Below, in pieces: positions 6,351 to 12,335 of a stretch of 15,765 nt of DNA; position 1 is the first letter of the stretch, and every line of letters starts with the position of its first letter. Source of the DNA: an uncultured Clostridia bacterium. GTDB taxonomy: Bacteria; Bacillota; Clostridia; TANB77; CAG-508. The DNA is taken from NCBI GenBank assembly GCA_934133175.1, contig CAKPAX010000030.1, forward strand, positions 1 to 15,765, in the 5' to 3' direction. The position numbers and the translations under genes are program-made. The notes under the pieces were generated by a model that was not told where the DNA came from, made no database searches, and saw only the letters and a program-made list of their open reading frames with translations.

Positions 6351-8036
6351 ATGGTAAAAAATAAAGAAAAATTAAGAAATATATTAATAGTTGTATTAAT
6401 TATTATAATGAGCATAATAATGTTATTTTATCAAAGCAAAAAAATTGGATTTCATGAAGACGAAATGTATACAATAGCATCTTCTATTAATCCATATGAT
6501 GGTGTAATGTCAGCATATGGAGAAAAAGATAATCAAACAATAATGTTAGAAAAATATGTTTCAAATGATAATATTTTTATAGAAATAAAAAATGCTATAC
6601 ATTATGTGTTACACCAAGATGAATATAGCGAAGAAATGGGAGAATTATATAGAAATCAAAAGCCAGAATGGAAAACAAGAGATGATGTACAGAAGTATAT
6701 GACATTATCAAAAGATAATTACTTGAACTTTAAATCAATATATTATAATCAAACAAAAGACAATCATCCTCCATTTTTTTATACATTAGTACATATATCA
6801 AGTATATTCTTTAATGGACAATTTACAAAATATACAGTTTTTGTTGTAAATATAATTGCTTTTATATTAAGTTGTTTTGTAATTAAAAGTATTTTTAAGG
6901 TGATTAATAAAGAAAATTTGACTATACCAACATTAATATTTTTTGGATTAGCTATGGGAACAATAACTATGGTTATATACCAAAGAATGTATATGTTATT
7001 AACATTTTTTATTTTATTATATTTTTATTTAAGTTTAAAGATATACAAAAACGATTTTAAACTTACACCAAAAATGAATATTGCATTGGGAGTTACAACA
7101 GTTTTAGGATTTCTAACACAATACTTTTTTGCAATTTATGCATTTTTTATATGTTTGATTATGATAGTAAAAATGGCAAAAGATAAAAAATACAAAGAAA
7201 TAATAAAATATATAGGTTTCCATATATTATACGCAATAATAGGAGTTCTTTTATTTGTACCATGCATAGATCACTTATTATTTTCAGATAGAGGAGTATC
7301 AAATTTAGGAAATTCAGAATATTTTAAACATGCTAAGCAATATATAGAATTTTTATTATTTTCTTTTACAATAAAAAATAATATGATAATTGCAAGTGTT
7401 TTATTGATATTATTATTTGCTGGAATAGTATATATGTATAAAAAATCAAATCAAAAGTTTATTATATTAATATCAACTATTCCAAGTATATGCTATTTCT
7501 TTATTGCAGTAAAATTAACATCATTCCAAGAATTAAGATATGTAATGCCTATGCTACCATTTATATCAATTACATTATTTTTAATATTAGATAATATATT
7601 TAAATTTAAATACAAAAATATAGTTTTTATAGCTATGGCAACATTAGTAATTATAAATGGAATTGTGTTTTCAAATCCAAAATTCTTATTTAGTGAATAT
7701 AAAGAATCATTAGATATTGCAGAACAAAATAAGGATAAATGTTTTGTTTTTGTATATGATAATTTCTTTAATCACATACAAGATATACCAGAAATGATGA
7801 TTTATAAAAAATCAATTATAATAAATACAAGTAGGGAAGAAGAAAAATATTTTATAGAAGATAAAGAGTTAAATAATGAAGATTCATTTATTTTATGTAT
7901 AAAAACTTATATGGATAATGATAAAATTATAAATGAACTAAAAGAAAAAACAGAATTTAAGAATTTTACAAGACTTTATTCAGGTGGTAATTCTCATGAG
8001 GTTATAAGTAATAACTTGTATATGGTGTCAAAGTAA
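6351..8036 (+). CDS. polytopic GT-C glycosyltransferase, family 39-like
   Basis: A 561-residue integral membrane protein with about ten or eleven hydrophobic helices. The first (10-27) is followed by an extracytoplasmic loop of about 130 residues, then closely spaced helices up to about residue 435 and a soluble C-terminus. The loop begins with IGFHEDEMYT (acidic pair D37-E38), matching the Asp/Glu catalytic motif of GT-C enzymes such as ArnT and protein O-mannosyltransferases, and contains NHPPFFYTLVH, the conserved HPP(L/F)YY-type motif. Such enzymes transfer a sugar from a polyprenyl-phosphate donor to an envelope acceptor outside the membrane. Donor and acceptor cannot be told here. AGGAG (6339-6343) precedes the ATG by seven bases. 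No glycan-synthesis genes are adjacent. Confidence 0.82.
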   Translation: MVKNKEKLRNILIVVLIIIMSIIMLFYQSKKIGFHEDEMYTIASSINPYDGVMSAYGEKDNQTIMLEKYVSNDNIFIEIKNAIHYVLHQDEYSEEMGELYRNQKPEWKTRDDVQKYMTLSKDNYLNFKSIYYNQTKDNHPPFFYTLVHISSIFFNGQFTKYTVFVVNIIAFILSCFVIKSIFKVINKENLTIPTLIFFGLAMGTITMVIYQRMYMLLTFFILLYFYLSLKIYKNDFKLTPKMNIALGVTTVLGFLTQYFFAIYAFFICLIMIVKMAKDKKYKEIIKYIGFHILYAIIGVLLFVPCIDHLLFSDRGVSNLGNSEYFKHAKQYIEFLLFSFTIKNNMIIASVLLILLFAGIVYMYKKSNQKFIILISTIPSICYFFIAVKLTSFQELRYVMPMLPFISITLFLILDNIFKFKYKNIVFIAMATLVIINGIVFSNPKFLFSEYKESLDIAEQNKDKCFVFVYDNFFNHIQDIPEMMIYKKSIIINTSREEEKYFIEDKELNNEDSFILCIKTYMDNDKIINELKEKTEFKNFTRLYSGGNSHEVISNNLYMVSK

Positions 8037-8054
8037 AACAAAAAAATAAATAGT

Positions 8055-8082
8055 TATAATACAACCTTCATACGAATACAAT
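8055..8082 (+). promoter_or_regulatory. weak candidate SigE-type promoter for spoIIID
   Basis: TATAAT (8055-8060), then 14 bases, then AATACAAT (8075-8082), which resembles the SigE -10 CATACAAT. The -35 match is loose. spoIIID is SigE-dependent in Bacillus subtilis. A transcript starting just after this -10 would lack the 5' arm of the 8063-8108 hairpin and leave the ribosome binding site free. Confidence 0.35.
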
Positions 8083-8110
8083 TAAACAAAAGTATTCATA
8101 TGGAGGTTTT
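8063..8110 (+). promoter_or_regulatory. hairpin that buries the spoIIID ribosome binding site
   Basis: AACCTTCATACGAATAC (8063-8079) can pair with GTATTCATATGGAGGTT (8092-8108): 15 Watson-Crick pairs, one G-T wobble and one C-A mismatch, with a 12-base loop. The 3' arm contains GGAGGT (8102-8107), the spoIIID ribosome binding site, and is followed by TTTT. RNA reading through from the glycosyltransferase gene would carry the whole stem and hide the site, and may also terminate there. Confidence 0.7.
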
Positions 8111-8114
8111 CTTT

Positions 8115-8369
8115 ATGAAAAATTATTCAATAGAAGAGCGTGCCATAAATTTAGCACATTATATTATAGATTCAAAAGATACAGTAAGGGGAACAGCTAA
8201 AAAATTTGGAATAAGCAAAAGTACAGTACACAAAGATGTATCTGAAAGGCTACAAAAAATTAATCCGGCATTAGCACATGAAGTGAGATTAATATTAGAT
8301 GAAAATAAAGCAGAAAGGCATATTAGAGGAGGGATGGCAACAAAATTAAAATATAGTAGTATTAAATAA
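8115..8369 (+). CDS. spoIIID: sporulation transcriptional regulator SpoIIID
   Basis: SpoIIID is a small DNA-binding protein that turns mother-cell SigE genes on or off and, in Bacillus, helps switch on SigK. The 84-residue product has the typical sequence: SIEERAINLAHYIIDSKDTV, a helix-turn-helix at about 22-45 (TAKKFGISKSTVHKDVSERL), and the conserved tail ERHIRGGMATKLKY. The ATG at 8115 is chosen because GGAGGT (8102-8107) sits seven bases upstream; an ATG at 8100 would place that site inside the gene. It converges on yabG across a shared hairpin. Other sporulation genes downstream fit a mother-cell cluster. Confidence 0.95.
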   Translation: MKNYSIEERAINLAHYIIDSKDTVRGTAKKFGISKSTVHKDVSERLQKINPALAHEVRLILDENKAERHIRGGMATKLKYSSIK

Positions 8370-8372
8370 AGT

Positions 8373-8410
8373 TAAGACAAAGGAATAGGAAAACCTAAAC
8401 CTTTGTCTTA
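8373..8410. terminator. bidirectional hairpin between convergent spoIIID and yabG
   Basis: TAAGACAAAGG (8373-8383) pairs perfectly with CCTTTGTCTTA (8400-8410). Inside, TAGG (8386-8389) pairs with CCTA (8394-8397) around AAAA. The yabG stop codon (8408-8410, minus strand) lies in the stem. T-runs on either strand are weak, so it may act as much as an mRNA 3'-end barrier as a terminator. Confidence 0.65.
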
Positions 8411-9256
8411 TAAAAATTTAACATTCTTTTTTCCATTTGCTCCAACTCCATCAATACCTTTTTTGCCATCTCTTAGTTCATTTTCAATATCCTTTATAGT
8501 TATATATTTGTAATTATCTGTTATAGCAACTTTTTCAGCTACTATTAAAGGATCTAAAAAATCTATTAAAATTCGTGCTGGAGAAGATGCAAAATTGGCA
8601 CCAGCAGTAATTAAAGCTTCAAAATAACTCTGACATGCACCTGCAAATATAACTAAATTTTTATTAGTTTCTTTATCATATCTTCTAGCTTCTTTTACAG
8701 TTCGTATAAAGTATCTAGAATTTCTATAATTATATATATCGTTGTAACCTGACTCTTTTTTTATCATACCATCATGTCCAGTGATAACTAATATATCAGG
8801 ACTATAATATTTTAATAAATTGTATACTACTTTAGGTTGTTTACTTTCGGGAATATTTTTTACAATTGCATTTAATCCCATTTCTCTATAATATCTTAGA
8901 GATTTTTGACTGTATTTTCTATCTCCATCAAGATGTAGAATTTTGCCAGTAATAATTTTCTCAGTATTTCTATGATCTTTTTTTATTAATGATTTTTCTT
9001 TAGAATTTATAATTTTATTTATAGATATTCTTTCTTCTAATTTTGTATCAAAAGATCTTAAATTATTTTCAATCATTTCCTTTTTTACTAGAGATAAGTC
9101 TTCAATATAACTATCTGCTTCAATTCTTTCGGTAAGACCTTTTAGTAAAACTATTTTTTTTCCATTTGATAGTTTTATTATTTTTTTTACTATAAATAAT
9201 ATGTCATTATTATATGAATTTCTACTTACTATAGTGCCTTTTCTTATTTTTTCCAA
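8408..9256 (-). CDS. yabG: sporulation cysteine peptidase YabG
   Basis: YabG is a spore-coat protease of the mother cell; in Bacillus it processes coat proteins and in C. difficile it also processes germination proteins. The sequence carries GKILHLDGDRKY, PDILVITGHDG with the catalytic-type H161, FAGACQSYFEAL with C208, and AGANFASSPARI, all typical of the family (numbering from the chosen TTG). I choose the TTG at 9256-9254 because GAGGTGAT lies at the proper distance before it; the in-frame GTG at 9265-9263 is itself part of that ribosome binding site and would add three residues. The resulting 282 residues fit the family and its usual short N-terminus. It is divergent from veg and convergent with spoIIID, as in a clostridial yabG-veg-sipL neighbourhood. 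A SigK-like promoter lies just upstream. Confidence 0.95.
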   Translation of the reverse strand: MEKIRKGTIVSRNSYNNDILFIVKKIIKLSNGKKIVLLKGLTERIEADSYIEDLSLVKKEMIENNLRSFDTKLEERISINKIINSKEKSLIKKDHRNTEKIITGKILHLDGDRKYSQKSLRYYREMGLNAIVKNIPESKQPKVVYNLLKYYSPDILVITGHDGMIKKESGYNDIYNYRNSRYFIRTVKEARRYDKETNKNLVIFAGACQSYFEALITAGANFASSPARILIDFLDPLIVAEKVAITDNYKYITIKDIENELRDGKKGIDGVGANGKKNVKFL

Positions 9257-9285
9257 TGTAATCACCTCATAATAAAAGGTTATTA

Positions 9286-9313
9286 TATAATATGTCGATT
9301 CTTGTCAAAATGT
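9286..9313 (-). promoter_or_regulatory. SigK-like promoter for yabG
   Basis: On the minus strand CATATTATA (9294-9286) is a full match to the SigK -10 CATANNNTA, and AC (9313-9312) lies 17 bases upstream, as the SigK -35 requires. The start would fall about 25 bases before the yabG start. yabG is SigK-dependent in B. subtilis. A TTGACA-like hexamer overlaps the region but has poor spacing to a SigA -10. Confidence 0.55.
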
Positions 9314-9358
9314 TAACTAAGGCAGGTAAATTGATGTAAAGTTATTCAAAAAAGCTTT

Positions 9359-9397
9359 TGTAATATTTTTGTAATAATAATGTAATACAAACGTAAT
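9359..9397 (+). promoter_or_regulatory. four direct repeats TGTAAT at an exact 11-bp period (OmpR-family operator)
   Basis: TGTAAT starts at 9359, 9370 and 9381, and CGTAAT at 9392, each separated by five bases. TGTWAH-N5-TGTWAH is the direct-repeat site of WalR (YycF), and the complement ATTACA resembles PhoP half-sites, so an OmpR/PhoB-family response regulator is the likeliest ligand. The array lies 70 bases before the veg -35 and about 45 bases from the yabG SigK-like -35. Which gene it controls is unknown. Confidence 0.55.
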
Positions 9398-9466
9398 AAA
9401 CACCCAGTCAAATAATGAAGAGGTTGAAAATAGTGAAGTACAGCGATTTACGAAAAAAATCTTCTT

Positions 9467-9495
9467 TTGACATTTTTTGGTATAAATGGTATAAT
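9467..9495 (+). promoter_or_regulatory. consensus SigA promoter of veg
   Basis: TTGACA (9467-9472), a 17-base spacer, and TATAAT (9490-9495) match both hexamers exactly, with a TGN extended -10 (9487-9489) and an A/T-rich upstream stretch. B. subtilis veg is known for one of the strongest vegetative promoters; strength seems conserved here. Transcription should begin near 9502, about 23 bases before the gene. Confidence 0.92.
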
Positions 9496-9524
9496 CGACT
9501 CAGTTTTAAGGAGTAGGTGAGATT

Positions 9525-9821
9525 ATGATTTGCAAAAATGATATCTTAAATTTAAAGAGTGACATCATAGATAAAGTAGGTCAAAAGATAATTGTCAAAG
9601 GATCTTTAGGAAGAAGCAAAGCCTTTGAAAAAGAAGCCACAATAGAAAAAGCATATCCTAATATTTTTGTAGTAAAATATGAGGAAAATGATAGAAATGT
9701 AACTTATAGTTATACAGATGTATTAACTAGAACAGTTGAAGTTGAAGTGTTTGATGGAAATTCATATAGTCCATTAATACCACCAATAATGGATACAAAA
9801 GAGAAGAAAGAAATATTATAA
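9525..9821 (+). CDS. veg: Veg family protein
   Basis: Veg is a small, abundant, conserved Firmicutes protein; in B. subtilis it has been linked to biofilm gene expression and spore outgrowth, and its molecular role is not settled. The family pattern is clear over residues 5-78: ILNLKSDIIDKVGQKIIVKG, GRSKAFEKEATIEKAYPNIF, VVKYEEND and VTYSYTDVLTRTVEVEVFDG. At 98 residues it is slightly longer than the Bacillus protein (about 86) through a tail (SPLIPPIMDTKEKKEIL). AAGGAG (9508-9513) and AGGTGA (9515-9520) lie before the ATG. The gene is driven by a consensus SigA promoter and ended by its own terminator, so it is expressed separately from sipL. Confidence 0.94.
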   Translation: MICKNDILNLKSDIIDKVGQKIIVKGSLGRSKAFEKEATIEKAYPNIFVVKYEENDRNVTYSYTDVLTRTVEVEVFDGNSYSPLIPPIMDTKEKKEIL

Positions 9822-9823
9822 AC

Positions 9824-9852
9824 AAAAAAAGTAGGTTTTTCCTACTTTTTTT
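9824..9852 (+). terminator. intrinsic terminator after veg
   Basis: AAAAAAAGTAGG (9824-9835) pairs perfectly with CCTACTTTTTTT (9841-9852) around a TTTTT loop; the T-run is part of the 3' arm. The upstream A-run would also let it work on the minus strand. Confidence 0.9.
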
Positions 9853-9924
9853 ATTTGATTGTCATAAAAATAACTTATCCTAAATATATATGAATAAAAG
9901 TATATTAAGGAGGTATAAAAGATT

Positions 9925-11502
9925 ATGGTCGAAACAACAAATGAAAATTTATCAGTAAATAGATTAGTTTCAGAAAAAAATGAAGTTATATTTGTAGAAG
10001 GAGATATGATTGTTCCAGATTCAAAACCAGATATATTAAATACAATAAATACAAGTGGAAATGTATGTATATATAAAAAAGAAGTTATGGATGAAAAAAT
10101 TAGGCTGGATGGAAGCATAAATACATATATAATGTATATGGCAGATAATAGTGAAGAATCAGTAAGAGGTCTTAATACAAATCTAGATTTTTCTGAAAAT
10201 GTAAATATTCCTAATTGCACATCTGATATGATGTCAAATACAAATGTTAATATAAAATCAATTGAATGTAAGATATTAAATGGAAGAAAAATTAATATAA
10301 GAGTAGGTCTTGAAGTAAATGTAAAAATTTATTCAAATGAAGATGTGGAAATAGTAAACAAAATAAATAATAATAATGATATTCAAGTATTAGAAGAAAA
10401 TTTAAATGTGAATTCATTAGTAGGATGTGGAAATACAAAAGTATATGCAAAAGATACTATATCAATAGACAACACAGATAACCTAGCAGAAATATTAAAA
10501 GCAAATGTAAATCTAGTAGATAGAGACATAAAAATAAGTTATAACAAAGTATTAGCAAAAGCAGAAGCAGAAGTAAGAATTATGTACTTAACAGAAGAAA
10601 ATACAATAAATACAATTGTTAATAAAATACCAGTTGTAAGTTTTATAGATATTCAAAATGTAAATGAAGGAAATTTATGTGATACTAATTATGAAATAAA
10701 AAATATGATAATAAAACCAAATAATGTGGAAGAACATTCTATATATATAGAATTAGAAGTAGAAGTAAGTTGTATGGTTTATGAAGAAAAACAAATAAAT
10801 TTAATACAAGACTTATATAGTCCAATAGAAAAGGTAACATTTAATACAAGAAATATAAGAACAATGTCTAATAAAAATAATATGCAAAAAACATGCCAAA
10901 TAAGAGAAAAAGTAAATATTCCAGAAATAGAAAATAAAAATTTAGTAGATGTAGATGTTATTCCTAAAATTAATAAAGAAAATAAAATTGGAGATAAAAT
11001 AACATATGAAGGAGAATTACAATTTAATTTTATATTTATGTCAGCATCAATAAATGATATGAGTAGTAAAAAAGTAGATGTACCATTTCAATTTGATATA
11101 AATGATATAAAGAATGTAGAAAATATGAATATAATAACTAACATGGAAATTACATCACAAGATTTTGTATTGCAAGCTGGAGGAGATGTTAATTGTAATA
11201 TAGATATATTATTTGAATTAAGTTTATCTCAAAATATTAATTTAAGTATAATACAAGGTTTAGATATAGAAGAAAATAGAGATTTAGAAGATTATAGCCT
11301 TATATTATATATTGTAAAAAAGGATGATACATTGTGGAAAATTGCCAAAAAATTTAGTAGTATAATAGATGATATTGTAAGAGTTAATGGAATTGAAAAT
11401 CCAGATAAAATAGAAATAGGTCAAAAACTATTTATTCCTAAATATGTAAAAAATTCGGGAAGATCTAATGCAGAATCTAACATAATAATGAATTATGTAT
11501 AA
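9925..11502 (+). CDS. sipL: spore morphogenesis protein SipL-like (SPOCS/DUF3794 and LysM domains)
   Basis: The 525-residue protein combines DUF3794/SPOCS-type beta-rich regions with a C-terminal LysM domain at about 462-508 (YIVKKDDTLWKIAKKF, VNGIENPDKIEIGQKLFIP). The first SPOCS segment (about 20-110) has the typical VPDSKPDIL; similar segments follow at about 130-295 and 325-455. In C. difficile SipL, functional counterpart of Bacillus SpoVID, binds the SpoIVA ATPase through its LysM domain and anchors the coat to the forespore. The order yabG-veg-sipL is the same there, which supports orthology over other DUF3794/LysM proteins. AAGGAGGT (9907-9914) is ten bases before the ATG. A GTCATAAA (9861-9868) with a loose -10 near 9883 could be a weak SigE promoter. 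The stop overlaps yunB by eight bases. Confidence 0.87.
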   Translation: MVETTNENLSVNRLVSEKNEVIFVEGDMIVPDSKPDILNTINTSGNVCIYKKEVMDEKIRLDGSINTYIMYMADNSEESVRGLNTNLDFSENVNIPNCTSDMMSNTNVNIKSIECKILNGRKINIRVGLEVNVKIYSNEDVEIVNKINNNNDIQVLEENLNVNSLVGCGNTKVYAKDTISIDNTDNLAEILKANVNLVDRDIKISYNKVLAKAEAEVRIMYLTEENTINTIVNKIPVVSFIDIQNVNEGNLCDTNYEIKNMIIKPNNVEEHSIYIELEVEVSCMVYEEKQINLIQDLYSPIEKVTFNTRNIRTMSNKNNMQKTCQIREKVNIPEIENKNLVDVDVIPKINKENKIGDKITYEGELQFNFIFMSASINDMSSKKVDVPFQFDINDIKNVENMNIITNMEITSQDFVLQAGGDVNCNIDILFELSLSQNINLSIIQGLDIEENRDLEDYSLILYIVKKDDTLWKIAKKFSSIIDDIVRVNGIENPDKIEIGQKLFIPKYVKNSGRSNAESNIIMNYV

Positions 11503-12218
11503 GATTTATTCTCGTAAAAGAATAAAAATTCCCAATGTAAATAAATTATTTAATAAAAATACTAAAAAACAAATATATTTTAGAAAAACATCAAAAATTT
11601 TTTTAGTATTAATTATTGCATTTAGTGTTGTTGATTTTATTTTTAAGGCAGTAAACCCTATATTTGAAACATTATGTGAGGATGAAGCAAAGTCAATAGC
11701 AACATTAATAACAAACGAACAAGCAACAGTGGTTATGAAAGAACATGAATATGGAGAATTATTTACAGTGGAAAAAGATAATAATGGCAATATAACTATG
11801 ATAAGATCTAATATATTTCCTATAAATGAAATTACATCAAATATAGCTGTAAATATACAACAAGAGATTAATAAAAGAGGCGATGATGATATAGAGATTG
11901 CTTTACGGAAGTTTTACTGGTATACATTTGTTATCTGGAAGAGGACCAGGAGTAAAAATAAGGATATCTTCTATAGGAAATGTAGAAACTGATTTGAAAA
12001 GTGAGTTTAAAGCGCAAGGTATAAATCAAACTTTGCATAGAGTTTATTTACAAGTAAAGTGTGAAGTGAGCATATTAACACCATTTAAAGACATTACAAA
12101 AGAGATAACAAGCCAAGTTTTACTTGCAGAAAATGTAATTGTTGGAAAAATACCTTCTACTTATTACAATTTGGAAGGTATAGAAGATAAATCACAAGCA
12201 TTAGAAATATTAGAGTAA
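11495..12218 (+). pseudogene. yunB: sporulation protein YunB, split by a one-base frameshift
   Basis: YunB is a mother-cell sporulation membrane protein of unknown biochemical role. Frame one (11495-11905) gives a basic N-terminus, a membrane helix (about 35-55, IFLVLIIAFSVVDFIF) and the family segment EAKSIATLITNEQATVVM. After residue 137 the frame continues as unrelated RKFYWYTFVIWKRTRS and stops at 11992. Frame two from 11907 gives GSFTGIHLLSGRGPGVKIRI, SIGNVETDLKSEFKAQGINQ and LLAENVIVGKIPSTYY, clearly the rest of YunB. Removing one base, the C at 11906, joins them as DIEIALGSFTG, the family's core motif, and yields a normal 240-residue protein. The start ATG overlaps the sipL stop, so the two are coupled. 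Either a real indel or a sequence error is possible; there is no long homopolymer at the site. Confidence 0.88.
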
Positions 12219-12220
12219 AA

Positions 12221-12261
12221 AAGATATTTGTATATTTAAATACAAATATCTTTTTTTTTTT
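12221..12261 (+). terminator. intrinsic terminator after sipL-yunB
   Basis: AAGATATTTGTAT (12221-12233) pairs perfectly with ATACAAATATCTT (12240-12252) around a six-base loop, followed by a long T-run beginning at 12251. It ends the sipL-yunB unit. Confidence 0.9.
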
Positions 12262-12335
12262 TCTAAAAATAGTGTACAATTAAATTAAAATAATATAAAA
12301 TAATGATACAAAAATAAACAAAAGGGGGAGAAAAT

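Noticed and set aside
9359..9398. CRISPR-like or plasmid iteron array
   Set aside because: The repeats are only six bases with five-base spacers between two chromosomal genes; the period fits a response-regulator operator better.
9415..9516. A 33-codon ATG reading frame running across the veg promoter and into its ribosome binding site
   Set aside because: It lacks a ribosome binding site, contains the whole consensus SigA promoter of veg, and has no recognisable protein features; probably chance.
11897..11910. Programmed +1 ribosomal frameshift in yunB
   Set aside because: There is no known slippery sequence; the preceding UUA would re-pair poorly in the +1 frame. An indel or sequence error is simpler, though the rare CGG codon is noted.
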